Assembly: GCF_026151205.1 (NCBI RefSeq)
Contig: NC_087072.1
Span: 12,810,169 to 12,874,168, forward strand
DNA from: Bolinopsis microptera
Taxonomy: Eukaryota; Ctenophora; Tentaculata; Lobata; Bolinopsidae
Reading direction: 5' to 3'
Length of the DNA: 64,000 bases
In this document: one piece after another, positions 49,163 to 60,908 of the stretch
Position numbering within the stretch: the first letter of the stretch is position 1
Layout of the letters: every line of letters starts with the position of its first letter
Program-made: the position numbers and the translations under genes
The notes under the pieces: model-generated
Database searches by the model: none
Told to the model about the DNA's origin: nothing
What the model saw: only the letters and a program-made list of their open reading frames with translations

Positions 49163-50255
49163 CTGCAAATCTGCCGATGTATCTTTCAGAAACGTTGCTG
49201 TCTTTTTTAGGACTGTCCTAAGTTGCTGATAGAATTTGAGCGTTTTAAATTTAAAGTTTAGCACTGACCCGACAATCAAGTCTTGCAATCTTGTGTTGTC
49301 AACAGACAAACTCCCTTTTCAAAATTGTCGCTCATTCAGGCTTAAAGGGAAATGGCTATGTTCTAAGTACTTCAGGATGCAAATAAAACTCATTTCTAGC
49401 TTAAATAATGCCCCGGCCTAATTGCACTCCAATATCAGTAATTCGCTGAAACGGCCTTGACAAGGGACATATTCAACAAGATAATATTATAAAATGAGCA
49501 GCTCTTATACTCAGAAATGGTGTGGGTATTTTGTACTAATTATATGTCGGTTTGTCAGTATATTATATGACCCGCAATGAAAGTTTTGAGATAGAGCCTC
49601 TATAAAATAGAATATATTGAGCAATGCTTTTTTGAAAGGAAGTCCAAAATATCAATGATTGTACTGGTTACAATAACACTATATTGAAGTAGTGCAAAAT
49701 TTGAAAGTTATTTGTATTAAATAGTTATACAATAATTGTAAGTGGACTGTTTTATTTAGTTCCAAAGGTGTATCGTCAAGACATATCTTACAAATGCACG
49801 GATTTGGAGTGTTTAGACTTGGGGCAACATCATCAATCATGATTCATGATTCATGATAGTGTCTTATCATTTTTGTACAAGGCACATATGTTTGGCCTTT
49901 CTTGAACGGTTAAATGCTATTGCTGCGATTATCTATTTTACAAGTCATTAGAAAATGTCTACTAGAAATTGACGTAGACCGCTAGACCTACCCTGGTCCA
50001 ATTCTAGCTTAATTCAGCACAGGAGAATCGGTGAAATTTCTTAAGATGTAAAATAACTGCGCTCCAATCACACGACATTAAATGCAAAATATAAGCGGGA
50101 TTATGACTGTAACCAGTAATCACGAGACTAAATTTAGCACTTTCTCTGTTTAGTTTTGACAGACAGTGCAAAACCTCAACTCTGAACCTTATACCGACTC
50201 CCTATTTAGCTTATGCTAAAACCCTTAAACGAGAAATCGATCAACTTCCTTACAT
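49163..50255. other. Intergenic DNA 3' of PSMC5
   Basis: Contains the PSMC5 3' UTR. ATCATGATTCATGATTCATGAT at 49836-49857 is a small tandem palindrome. No gene is seen. Confidence 0.45.
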
Positions 50256-50326
50256 GGTCGTGCCACGTGACCGAAACAGTTTTTTGTCGATAACTCGCCA
50301 GCGGAGCATTTTAACCCAAATTCATG

Positions 50327-51830
50327 GATTGGGCGACATCTGTCGGACAGCGACATCTGTCCGAAAGCTGAATTAGGGTTTTCGGACAGATGTCGCTGTC
50401 GGACAGGAGTCGTTTTTGGCGACATCTGTCCGAATTTCGGATCATATTGTAATTTCGGTTCACATTCGTATTTCACAAGCGCACGGGTAATCTCGTGACG
50501 TTCTAAAGCTGATGTGATCCCTTAAGATCTGATCCATCGATACGTGATTGACCTCTCTACCGACAACGAACCAATGATGCTCTGGGACTCTGGGTGGGAC
50601 GAACAGACTCGTCGATCTTTCCTTTGGGGGACTCCTAAGAACGCAGATCATATGGTGGACGCGGAGCATTGGGTAGTCGACGGTACCTTCAAATCCGCAC
50701 CTAATCTCTTCCATCAGCTCTTCACAGTCCATGGCCTCTTCCCTGACGGCTGGCACCTCCCCCTCTTCTATGGACTCCTTCCTGAAAAAACGACGACCCT
50801 CTATACCGCAACCTGTTCGAGGAGATAGACACCTGGGCTTCTGGGGGCTACCAACCACAATCCATCCTCATGGACTACGAGCTCGCCATTCACAACGCAG
50901 TTGCTTCCGTGTGGCCCTCCACTACCAGACGAGGATGTAACTTCCACTACAAGAAAGCCCTCCTGAAGCATGTAAAGCAGACCAACATCTGGGAGGAGTA
51001 CCTGACTCCAAACTCTCCTGTTCGGGATTTCTTCGCGATGACTGGAGCGATTGCCTACGTACCGGAGACTGACGTCCCTCGAATCTGGAGACACCTGAAG
51101 CCCCTCCTTCCTATAGACATGGCTCAGTTTGCTTCATACTACGAAAACACTTGGATCGGGACATCAACCACCAATCCTAACTTCGCTCCCCACATGTGGA
51201 ATCAACACGAAGCTGCACAGATGAGGATTCCTCGCTCATCCAACATCGCAGAAGGTTGGCATCACGGATTCCATTCATTTTCAATGCTGTCCTGCTCGAA
51301 GCCCACAATTTGGAAGTTCCTTGATTGCCTTAAAGCAGAACAAGCCCTTACAGACGTGAAGAAAACCAAAAGAGACAGGCGGGAACTACCTGAGCCACGT
51401 GCACCCAAATGGATCCGTTATGATCGACAACTTCAGAGAATTGTAGATGATTACGACAACTACAGCAACCCTATGGATTTCCTTAAAGCTATCGGAAATT
51501 TGACTATGCTTTAGATTTGATTCTGTGATATTGTATTATATTGAATTAATTTATAACATTTAAATAACATTGAAACTATTGTCCAATTTATCGACATCAA
51601 ATGAAAATAAACTGTGGTAGTAAACTATGGCTCAGATCATATCTCAAATTGGACATGTTACGTATACAATTTAGCAAGTAACAGTTTAGATCATGTCTCT
51701 AATTGGAAATGTGTCGTATTGAAATCAGGTCACAATTTCGGACAGATGTCGTTTTTTTCTGGTACCCTGATTCGGACAGATGTCGCTGTCGGACAGGAGT
51801 CGTGTTACCAAATTCATGTGGGGTGATTCG
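50327..51830 (+). mobile_element. MULE-type DNA transposon
   Basis: The ends contain reiterated ACATCTGTCCGA/TCGGACAGATGTCGCTGTCG blocks in both orientations (50337-50445 and 51735-51803). Terminal stretches AAATTCATGGATTGGG and the inverse of TGGGGTGATTCGGG lie outside them. The element carries the transposase remnant listed next. No TSD of the expected 8-10 bp could be settled. Outside the left end is a dispersed repeat also seen at 20700 and 31370. Confidence 0.75.
50544..51514 (+). pseudogene. MULE transposase, frameshifted and N-terminally truncated
   Basis: Frame one (50544 to about 50800) gives HWVVDGTFKSAPNLFHQLFT, then PLFYGLLPEKTTTLY. Frame two (about 50803-51514) gives LFEEIDTWASGGYQPQSILMD, then YELAIHNAV and GCNFHYKKALLKHVK. 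This is the MULE domain order: the first catalytic Asp in WVVDGTF, the second in ILMDYE, then the GCxFH helix. A one-base insertion in the ACCGCAACC run near 50803 separates the frames. The N-terminal DNA-binding (FLYWCH-type) domain expected upstream is absent. The C-terminal part is long and undamaged, ending at a TAG. Loss of function seems recent. Confidence 0.85.
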
Positions 51831-51870
51831 GGATCATCGTTCAAAAATACATTAATCATTATATTAGTAG

Positions 51871-52316
51871 GTATAATGGCGCAGGAGGGTCAACCTGAAA
51901 AGAACATTGCTTGACCCTCCTGCCCCACCGCATGGATCAGGAGGTTCATTTCAGAAACAGTGCTTGACCCTCCTGCCCCACCACATGGATCAGGAGGTTC
52001 ATTTCAGAAAAAACAGTGCTTGACCCTCCTGCCCCACCACATGGATTACGGGGGTCATTTGAACCCACAAGACCATGTGCCATTCGGAATGAGTGTGAAC
52101 TTGCTTACCAGGCAATCATGATTTCCGCTTGGTTCTCATCAGGTCTCTAAGAAAGCCAACAGTGTGCTGATATGCATTGTCATATGTACTTCCTAGAAGC
52201 AGCACACGGCCTATTTCGGACTTGCACGAGTTATAATTATAAGACCATGTGCACTTATTTCTACATCGCGCGCGATACGTGTGTGCGTGATTACATGAAA
52301 TCTGCTTACCGTAGTC
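51871..52316 (+). repeat. Direct repeat copy 1 with 61-bp tandem units
   Basis: TATAATGGCGCAGGAGGGTC starts a block of tandem units (TTGACCCTCCTGCCCCACCA then CATGGATCAGGAGGTTCATT) followed by ACCATGTGCACTTATTTCTA and GCGCGATACGTGTGTGCG. The same block occurs at 54305-54630 with one more unit but without about 164 bp lying here between two AAGACCATGTGC copies. GCAGGAGGGTCAA and TTGACCCTCCTGC can pair. Confidence 0.9.
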
Positions 52317-53183
52317 TTAGTAGAGGCTCTTACGGGCATTGTCTGCTCGATACGTTAGGGACCCCAGATACACCTTACTAGACGTATTTTTGACCGTAGA
52401 ATCGATTGAAAGTGGTTTCAAGATGATTGGACTGATTGTTCTGGGGTAAAATCGCAAAAAACCGATTTTTGGGCCAAAAATAGGCCAAAAAACCATGTTT
52501 TTTGATATTTTGAGCAAGTTAATTTTGTTGGCATGTCGGCAAAACTTGCATAAAGATAGCTAAAAGACAGCCGCACAAGATTGTATAAAAATAAAACAAA
52601 TCCCTCTATTTGTTCTGAGGTAAAAATCCAAAAAAGTGGTAAAAATTTTGACTTTTTTGCTTTAAGTTTGAATAATTTTTTGCAGTTGTATTAAATCAAC
52701 CCAAAAATAGTCACATCGTGTTTGCCTAAATTTTTCCTTTCCGAGAAGTACCCACTTCATATACTTTATCGAAGTTTGAATATTGTCACTCCGCAAGCGT
52801 TTTTGCCAAATTTTCGACGCGCACTACGCGCAAAAGCATTTAGTTGTTATCAATTGGCACCCGCGCGTTCATCATAAATTTCAAACAGCTATAACTCAGC
52901 GAGATTATGTCCGTTCCAGCTCATATTTTCACACTAAATAGAAAATAATGTGATCTTATTGCTGACAAAATATGGATATAATTACTTTATTTGCCTTAGA
53001 GTAATAGACTGTCAAAGTTTAAAACGCGCATTGGTATAGCACGTGACTAATAAGGCCAAATTTATACTTCTTAACATATTATCGATCCTTAGACATCATA
53101 CTATTGTGTCCAATTAGCGATTAGGTCTCTAAACTCGTAGCAGAAAACACGTCTTTTTGCCCGTAAGAGCCTCTACTATCTGA
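52317..53183. mobile_element. MITE, TAGTAGAGGCTCTTACGGGC ends
   Basis: Left TAGTAGAGGCTCTTACGGGC at 52319 and right GCCCGTAAGAGCCTCTACTA ending at 53179 form a perfect 20-bp TIR. The interior is AT-rich and non-coding. It was inserted near the edge of the direct repeat. Confidence 0.88.
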
Positions 53184-53479
53184 GCGCCGCTCAGCAGCTT
53201 CTTCAGAGTCCCACGTGGGGGCTGCCAGCCACCTACATTGTTCAAAAGATTAGGTCTTGTGACGTGAGACTATCCGAGTGCTATCTGATGAAAAGATAAG
53301 TGTGCGTTGCGTGTCATTTTTAATCTAGGTAGTGCGCCATCGACAGTGAGCCGCGCGTGCCGACTGTAGGATGGTTTTTTAGCGCTATTTTCGGCCAGCA
53401 CAATTTTCTTCGAACAAATAGATATTGAGTATCCTTCCCGACCTCCAATTGCAACAAAAATTGGTAAGCTTACTCATAG

Positions 53480-53600
53480 ACTTACTTGTCATACGTTGTA
53501 TGACCCGCCGCGCACGAAGTGCGCGGCTCCCCCTGTAGCGTCGAAGACGCTATAGTGAAGCGACCGTGGGGGTCACCACGTGATACAAAGACTTACAAGG
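53480..53600. repeat. Hairpin-rich repeat related to 20820-21030
   Basis: ATACGTTGTATGACCCGCC, then CCGCGCAC-GAA-GTGCGCGG, CTGTAGCG and CCACGTGATACAAAG. The inverse order is seen at 20930-21030. Confidence 0.65.
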
Positions 53601-54107
53601 ACAGTGTCCGAAAAATTTAAAGCATATCCAACCACCAGAAATTATGTTACAGCTAAAAGTAGCGTATTTTGCCCCATTTTGATCACTATATCAACTCCGA
53701 TATCCACCAAATTTTTTCGGACAGTTGTGCAAGCCCTATTAGAAGGTCGTCGCCAATTTTCAGAATGATCTCATTCAAGGAACTGAAGATATATCCGAAT
53801 AATACGACAAAATACGACAAAAATCAACGAATTTGGTCAAATTACGCGACTTTTACAGCTACTTTTGCTCCAAAAGCCGCGCACCATCAAATATGGCACC
53901 TAGGCAAAATTCACTGATCTTTCCAAAAATGTATGACAAATTTGGTATTGTGAAAATTCTCACAGTCTCTAGAAAACAGTAGTACAAAAATTTTTAAAAT
54001 CCGAGCAAGTTTATTTTTATCGTGCACCTCCTATTTAATCGCCAGCGCAGCGTATTATAATATTAGAATAATAATATTGAGTGTAAAGTGATTTAGCACG
54101 CTCGATC

Positions 54108-54290
54108 GACTAGCCAAACCTTGTTATCAAAGCCGCATGGTCAAGGTTCGGTGAACGGTAGTTAAAAGCGCTTAATATAAGGGACATAAATATGTTAAGT
54201 CAAAGTGGTAGAGCAACATCATGTACACGTAGTTCACTGGACCTTGACTGCGGCTTCGTTAACAAGGTTTGGCTGGTAGCCGTAGACGGT
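54108..54290. mobile_element. Small MITE with ~45-bp TIRs
   Basis: CTAGCCAAACCTTGTTATCA then AAGCCGCATGGTCAAGG at the left, and CCTTGACTGCGGCTTCGTTA then ACAAGGTTTGGCTGGTAG at the right, are inverted copies with a few mismatches. The loop is about 90 bp. Confidence 0.88.
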
Positions 54291-54304
54291 CCGCAGTAGT
54301 CCCA

Positions 54305-54630
54305 TATAATGGCGCAGGAGGGTCAACCTGAAAAGAACATTGCTTGACCCTCCTGCCCCACCGCATGGATCAGGAGGTTCATTTCAGAAACAGTGCTTGA
54401 CCCTCCTGCCCCACCACATGGATCAGGAGGTTCATTTCAGAAAAAACAGTGCTTGACCCTCCTGCCCCACCACATGGATTACGGGGGTCATTTCAGAAAA
54501 AACAGTGCTTGACCCTCCTGCCCCACCACATGGATTACGGGGGTCATTTGAACCCACAAGACCATGTGCACTTATTTCTACATCGCGCGCGATACGTGTG
54601 TGCGTGATTACATGAAATCTTACCGCGCCC
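54305..54630 (+). repeat. Direct repeat copy 2
   Basis: Second copy of the block at 51871-52316, about 2.4 kb away in the same orientation, with one additional tandem unit. The two copies could recombine. No retroviral or LTR signals (primer site, polypurine tract) were found between them. Confidence 0.9.
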
Positions 54631-54757
54631 TACGCCAAGTAGACGAAAAGCGTGGTCGAAGAGCGAGAGTCGGTACAATAAATAAAACGAGAGTTGGTAC
54701 ATTTAACTGGCATTTTTTAACCGTGGTACAATCAGAATTGCATACAGCCGACACAGG

Positions 54758-55062
54758 ATGAGGGGGGGGGGGGGGCAATGACTACTGATGGAGACTTTTG
54801 AGCACCAATGGGGACGAAAATCATAGGGACTGAAGGTCAAATCGCTGGTGAAATTTTCCATTTGTCCCCATAAGTACCCAAAGTTTTGGCGAGTTTTATG
54901 TAGTTTTGATATTATCTTTTATTAAATGACTTCTAAAGGAGACTTTTGGGTACCAATGGGGGCTAAAAATCTTGGAGACTTGAGGTTAAATTGCTGGCGA
55001 AATTCTGCACTTGTCCCCAAAGTACCCAAAGTCATTGGCTCCCCCCCCCCTCCCCCGGGTGA
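54758..55062. mobile_element. MITE-like element with poly-G/poly-C ends
   Basis: A G run then CAATGACT at the left faces AGTCATTGGCTCC then a C run at the right. Internally, GGAGACTTTTG, CACCAATGGGG, AAATTGCTGG/AAATCGCTGG and TTGTCCCCA repeat in tandem (54790-54880 and 54935-55025). Confidence 0.7.
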
Positions 55063-55614
55063 GGTGACGGAGAAAAATAAACTGAGCTCAAGGCTACATT
55101 TCCAGATATCCCGCCAGGGCACCGTCGCTCATGCTGCAAAGTGTGTTGAGAGATGCCCACGTCATCACACGTAAACTGTGTCACGAATACCTGAAATGCA
55201 GACGTGCAGAACAAACATAACTCTGATCTATATTTTTCATAAAACTTTCAGGATTTGCCAATGAGGGAAAAGACAGCACTGTCCGAGAAGCTAGAAATGC
55301 ATGAATCATAGGTGACATGGATAGGGGTAAGAAGTTTTTAAAAAACATGAAAATTGTGAAAGGAAAAGAAGTAGAAATGAGAAAGGGTAGATTTAAAATG
55401 TTTGAGAATCGATTTTGTGCTGAAGAACTCCGTCCGCAGGACGGGCTTCCGGCTACTTATGATAATTCGAATAAATTTGAGATTCAAACAAGCTACGAAT
55501 ACGAATGCTTATAGCAGTGGCAAGCTCGTGGCAAGCTCTTGTTTGCTGCGCATTGGCTGCAATGTATAACCGCAGTATGAAGTATGAACTGTCAAAATAT
55601 TTGAATTTGCTTAC

Positions 55615-55851
55615 CTAGTGGCTTTGTTTGATAAAGCATACATACTTTATATACCGATAAATCAATAACTCCTTTTGATTCTTCGGTTTGAGAATTGTGC
55701 GGTCACACATCTCTGCAATGTCTGAAAAGGTGGCAGGGAAGTATTGAAACTTACTTAACACTATATTTACAGTTAAACCTTGAACTACTATAACTAGGGC
55801 AGTAGGAAACGCCAAAAAGTAAATCATCTGACTAAAACAACTTAACTTCAT
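55615..55851 (-). CDS. Possible secreted-protein first exon(s)
   Basis: The frame from 55851 opens MKLSCFSQMIYFLAFPTALV, which has the charge and hydrophobic core of a signal peptide. A GTAAGT follows at 55754 after TTA-A. Exactly 33 nt later, a TTTTCAG precedes an in-frame continuation (IAEMCDRTILKPKNQKELLI). The 33 nt are themselves open and too short for a normal intron, so the frame may simply read through. The rest of the gene was not found; the interval down to 55000 has only weak candidates. No family recognised. Confidence 0.3.
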   Translation of the reverse strand: MKLSCFSQMIYFLAFPTALVIVVQGLTVNIVLSKFQYFPATFSDIAEMCDRTILKPKNQKELLIYRYIKYVCFIKQSH

Positions 55852-55949
55852 CCAAGAGTCTAGTTAGCAGCATTGTAGCGATAAGATACCACCATAGTTT
55901 GAGCTGTCGACACTGAAATAAAACAAACAATTTACTTTTCACTACTGCA

Positions 55950-57770
55950 GGGGAATCAGGGGTCGACCGAGGGCAGGATTTTCGACCGAGGCCGAGGCCG
56001 AGGAAAATACAGTTAGTTAAGACCGAGGCCGAGGACAACCGAGGTTTCTTTTTTTTGACCGAGGCCGAGGCCGAGGCCGAGGAGTGCAAATTTTGACCGA
56101 GGCCGAGGCCGAGGCCGAGGAATTTTGGCAGAAAAATTGTTGGGAAAAAGGGCATTGTTTATTAGGAAAACCGCACTGTACCTAATCAGATTGTACTGTG
56201 TACTATACTGTGTACACACGTTACAATCATTATGAAGGGGCAAGTTCGCCAAGAGTCAGGAGTGGGCATGCCCAGGCATGATCTGAGTAATTGACAGTGA
56301 AATTTGAAGTTAAATCGCCTCAGCCTTAAGGGGGGGGGGGGGGGGGGGGGGGGGTTCGCCCTGATTTTTTTGTGAAACTTGGTTTCGAGATAGCAGTTGA
56401 CCAACAAACTAGGACCAGTAACCGAACTTTTGAGGGGGTCCCGGACCCCAACCGCCAAACGGTGCCCGCGGGGCAGCCACGCCCATATTTGGTCCAAATT
56501 AGGCCAAATTTAGCCAAATACCCTCAACATGCCCAAAACCCAGATTTTAGGTGCTCTACTTGTAGCTAGTGGTCCCTTGAACTCGTATATGAATTTTCAT
56601 CAAGATTGGACAAAAAATGACTGAGTTATGAGCCAAAAACCATATGCCCATATTTGGGTATACGCACCAAATTTGGTCGATTTTGGCCCATAAATTGATC
56701 AAATATCAATATTTTTGAATGAAACTAACTTTATATGGAAGGTAAGCCTATGTTACACATTCTCTATGATTATCAGCTCAGTATCTACCTAACTGTGGAT
56801 TCTGTATTCAAATAATCGCAAAAAATGAACAAAATTGCCCATATCTCAGTTTGCGATATTTGCGAAACTGATTTCACTCAAAACAATAGAACTCAATAGG
56901 GTTTCAATATTTTTACATGAAATTTTCAGAATCAACGTAGAATCGCATTTCGACCTTAAGTCTTGTATTGAAATTTTAAGTTAGGCCTTAAAAAAATTTG
57001 GCGGCCAAATTCTGAAAAATGCCTGGCAAATTTTAGAATTTGGCCGCCAAATTTTTTTACCTAAAATCTGGGTTTTGGGCATGTTCAGGGTATTTTGCTA
57101 AATTTGGCCTGATTTGAAGCAAATATGGGCGTGGCTGCCCCGCGGGCACCGTTTGGTGGTTGGGGTGCGGGACCCCCTCAAATGTTCGGTCACCGGTCCT
57201 AGTTAACTGCTATCTCGAAACCAAGTTTCACAAAAAAATCAGGGTGAACCCCCCCCCCCCCCCTTAAGCCAACAAACTTTGAGGGGTGCTTGTTTCTCAA
57301 AAAGAACATCGGAACATTTGGGGACGACTTCGGCCCCTGTCCAAATGAATTTGAAGCCCCAAATAAAGAGGACTGTCCCCCTTCTGAGCTGTGCACAGAA
57401 GACTATTCTGATTCAGAGTGCTCAGATATTGTCATTTCATCAGACGATGAATCTTAGACTATGATATTTTTAGTTTTGTGTCCTGGTCAATTGGTCGTTT
57501 TATTTTCAATTTTACAAATTCGTTTACATTAACCTCTGTAAGTCTGTAGAAAAATTCCCAAAATTTCAACAAAAATCCTCGGTCAAATCCTCGGTAAAAT
57601 CGTCAAATTTCGCCGAGGCCGAGGAATTTCGAATCTATTTTTGACCGAGGCCGAGGCGAACCGAGGAATTGTCCTCCTGACCGAGGCCGAGGCCGAGGCC
57701 GAGGAAAAATCGCCATTCCTCGGTAAAACCGAGGCCGAGGCCGAGGACTCGGTCGACCCTTGAGGGGAAT
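55950..57770. mobile_element. Low-complexity element with GACCGAGGCCGAGG arrays
   Basis: The outer ends TCAGGGGTCGACCGAGG and CTCGGTCGACCCTTGA are inverted. GACCGAGGCCGAGG units form arrays just inside both ends (55955-56122 and 57605-57750), and both arrays run in the same direction. Peptides of Ser-Ala or Arg-Pro repeats arise from the arrays and are not genes. The middle is occupied by the nested palindromic element 56324-57270. Confidence 0.7.
56324..57270. mobile_element. TTAA-type palindromic MITE with poly-G ends, nested
   Basis: CTTAAG plus a run of about 24 Gs, then TTCGCCCTGATTTTTTTGTG, opens the element. CACAAAAAAATCAGGGTGAA, a C run and CTTAAG close it. Inverted arms run to about 56550 and from about 57060, pairing GGGTCCCGGACCCC, GTGCCCGCGGGGCAGCC and AAACCCAGATTTTAG with their complements. 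TTAA at both borders suggests a piggyBac-like target. It sits inside the CCGAGG element. Confidence 0.85.
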
Positions 57771-59252
57771 GCATGTAACATATAAAGAATAAAGATATAA
57801 TATATTGTATGTTTTTCATCGTGGCCTCAGGGGAGAAGGGCAGCTCGAAAAACCGAAAAAAGTCTAAAAAACCGTGTTGGAGCTGGTGAGTTAAAGCTAC
57901 CGATCTCGATCGTGAGAGTCAGATGATCAGATCGCATGTAACGTGAGTTTCGCCCGCCTGAATAAGGCAACATGAAATCATATTGCTGGTGACAGGTCTC
58001 GACCAAGATGTAAAATAAAGATACCCCAAATTTGTTATTTTTAAGCCGATTCACATCGACCCAAGTCTCTGCTTTGACCCTAAATGCTCAAACTTCGTTA
58101 ATAGATTGGAAAATCGTGTTATGCTTGTTACTAATAACTGTTGTTTGTGAGAGGACATCTCGATTTCCCGGATCAGAGGATCACACCAATGAGGGGTTGA
58201 TTGTGCATGTGTGAACTTGACTAAATTTTCAAATTGCCCGATTTTTTTTCAGTAGGTCACATTACTCGTGACGTGCAAATGTATCTTTTGTCTTTTAATA
58301 GGTCAAGCTCAGAGCTTTAAAGCTTTAAAGACTTCTCCGTGACAAAGACGGCCGACATATATCTTTACTCCAGGAAAAGTCAGAACTCTTTCCACACCAC
58401 ATTCTTAAATGTACACGACAGCAGAACGACGATGTAGCCCCACGCCGCAGTAAACTTTAAATTTCTGACCCGGAACGAGCCCAGCAACTGTAGACAGCTG
58501 CGGGAGCTATGTACGGTTAGCAGATTTAAGAGCTTATGCAATAAGCAGTCACCGTTCACTCTCATTTTTGACTTTTCTTCTTTTGAACAACAAATGTCCA
58601 TTGAATGATGCCAAGCTAAGCGATTATGATTAGAAAAGTACCGTGATTTACACTGATGGCTCATACAAGGACTTGTTGGACTTCGTGAATTTGGAGGACC
58701 TGCAGCTGTAATCAGTACTTCACTACCAGATGTGCGAGGCCGAGGTTCCCGTTTGACAACATTACAAGTGGACCACCCAGGCCGGGATGATCACGCGCTA
58801 GTTGACATGAGATCTGATTCTCCCGGGAAAATTGGGCGAGATGACCGGTGTCCTGTCAGAGGTCACGGATACAAGGATACAAAAATATAAATATTTTATT
58901 GTACAATTACAATAGTCGTATAAACTTGACAAATTCGCCTACCATCACGTGACCCTCGTCAACGAGCAAGTGAAAAATGTGTTCACAGCATTTATATTAT
59001 ACGGTAACTACACCATAGATTGACAAGCTAAGCGTACAGAAAAACGTCCAACTCCGGACTATAATAAAACTCCGGTATAATAGCGTTTTTGACGGAGCAA
59101 TTTTATGGCCTGGAGTAGGAAACTTTGTTGACCGGAATAAATTGATCCGAAAGGCGAAAGATACATATGAGAGGCCATCATAAGATGGTACCAAAATATC
59201 TCTGTGAAAAGTCCTTTTTACTTTTTTAAGCGTCAAAAGTCGGTGCACTTAC
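57770..59252. other. Unresolved interval with exon-like pieces
   Basis: 57832-57886 (between CCTCAG and GTGAGT) encodes a basic stretch EKGSSKNRKKSKKPCWS on the plus strand. 58157-58214 is an open plus-strand tail ending NEGLIVHV-stop. 58380-58664 is a minus-strand frame ending in a hydrophobic stretch. 58675-58885 is open on plus for about 68 codons. None can be joined or assigned to a family with confidence. Confidence 0.3.
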
Positions 59253-59320
59253 TTTATCCATCGAAAAAAGGCTTCCCCTGGTGGCTCGTAAAGTATCGAT
59301 TTTAGCTGTCTAGTAGCCAT
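59253..59320 (-). CDS. Possible first coding exon of an unidentified gene
   Basis: ATG at 59320 opens MATRQLKSILYEPPGEAFFR, then WI and a split codon at a strong GTAAGT donor. TTTCTTCTTAG lies about 20 nt upstream of the ATG. A joined second exon was not found; the nearest acceptor downstream gives an early stop. No family recognised. Confidence 0.3.
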
Positions 59321-59399
59321 CTTCTGTGCTCTCTGGCAGTCTAAGAAGAAACATTATATACGACTCTATACAAATAATCTGTACGACCGCCCACGTGCA

Positions 59400-60905
59400 A
59401 ATTAGATGAAAAATAGGAATTTAGGTAACAACCAAAAGGTTCCATAGCAACGGTGTTTTAATGCACACATGCACGTGCAAAGATTGTTTTAACGTCATTT
59501 TGATCGGTTTTGTGGTAATTACGTTGTGTTTAAAGTGTTTTATATTTAAATCGGCTGTATCTTCGGTTGAGATGGATATTTTTTGATGCGATTAAAAATT
59601 TCTTTCAAAGAATACTACTAGCTTCGTCCCTGTTACCACGGGCTTTCTAGTCTTATTATAAAACAGGATCATACATAGTTAATAGAACTCCATTAAGAAA
59701 ACATCTTAACTACGTAATCTGTGCCTAGTACAACAGTTTCCAACACTTCCTACAGCTAGCAATATCCCTTATTTCATTTAAATCACTCAAATTTCTAAGT
59801 TCTAAGTTTCTATATTTAAGGACATCAACAAGCATATTTGATATAAGTTTGTATTAGGTCTACCAACACGCCCTTTAAATTTACCACTACTATTTAACAC
59901 AAATTTCTCTTTGTGATGAAAAAGTTTAAAGAAGCTTTACAACTTAACTCAAACTAATGCTTCTGTCTGTCTGCTGCATTTGAGTTTATTTCTAAATGAT
60001 TCGCAGCTTTCGGTAGCTCCATGTTCAGCCCACCATGCCTGAAAAAATTTGGTTCACAATAACTTTGGTTCCCATAAATATTATGGTTACCATAATATAA
60101 GTCACAAATTTTGTTAATTTCAAGTCAACAACAATATTAGTCGTATTTTTAAGACCATTTTTCCATATCATTTAATTTTTTTAAATTTATTCAGCTAGCT
60201 TTTTTGACTAAAATATTTTCGATCTGGGAAATTATTTAAAGACGAGTCAACATTACATACATCAATTACATAGCATCACATACATTTACCTATAACACGC
60301 AGTAGCGACTTGTATAAATTTAACGATACTTAAATTCGTTAAATCATATATCATGTATATGCTCTGCTGAAATTTTAGTCTCCTTTAAAATAAGTCCTCC
60401 CATGAAATTTAGTTTACAACAATTTTAGGCAATTGTTTGACTTAATTTATGGTATAATAGATTTTTCGTTCCTGAGGAAAGGGAATTTCGGCGGATATAG
60501 TAACACCAGAAAATATTGGTTTATGTAAATTGAGTTTACGTTGTTTATCAATGATTCGAGGGCACTGCAACGAGAATTAGAACAATTAATCAAAAATTGC
60601 TGCCTAAACATTTAATGAGCAAAACCTAACGAGCTTAACCTCTGTCACTCTTTTTCGGAGATTCAATATCATTTGACACAACTCTATGGATTAACTATAT
60701 GATTTTTTAAAATAGGAAAACTAATCTGGTTGTATCCTAGCAGAACTGATTATTATATACGTTAAGAACAGTGTCAGCTGGAATATTCAAGTAAGGTCAT
60801 TTGTGTGCTTTCTTTTACAACAGAAACAAGGAATTGAAATATCATTGTAAACTAAAACTGACAAGGGTAATCATAACATAACATTGTGCTCACAGTGTCA
60901 CTCCA
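59400..60905. other. AT-rich DNA, old repeat at 60340-60455
   Basis: 60340-60455 resembles 8330-8480. Otherwise no gene or bounded repeat is seen. Confidence 0.4.
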
Positions 60906-60908
60906 TTC

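Noticed and set aside
51871-54630. LTR retrotransposon defined by the direct repeats
   Set aside because: No primer-binding site, polypurine tract, gag/pol remnant or TG...CA ends; the interval contains unrelated MITEs.
55032-55214. Possible exon of a secreted protein (minus strand, FTCDDVGISQHTLQHERRCP)
   Set aside because: Acceptor-like TTTCAG is present but it cannot be joined in phase to the signal-peptide exon with confidence, and the frame runs into a MITE.
55832-56155. Ser-Ala and Arg-Pro repeat proteins
   Set aside because: Produced by the GACCGAGGCCGAGG arrays of a transposable element.
57832-57886. Heparin-binding growth-factor-like basic exon (KNRKKSKKPCWS)
   Set aside because: Only 18 residues, no cystine-knot or other exon nearby; resemblance is too weak to name a family.
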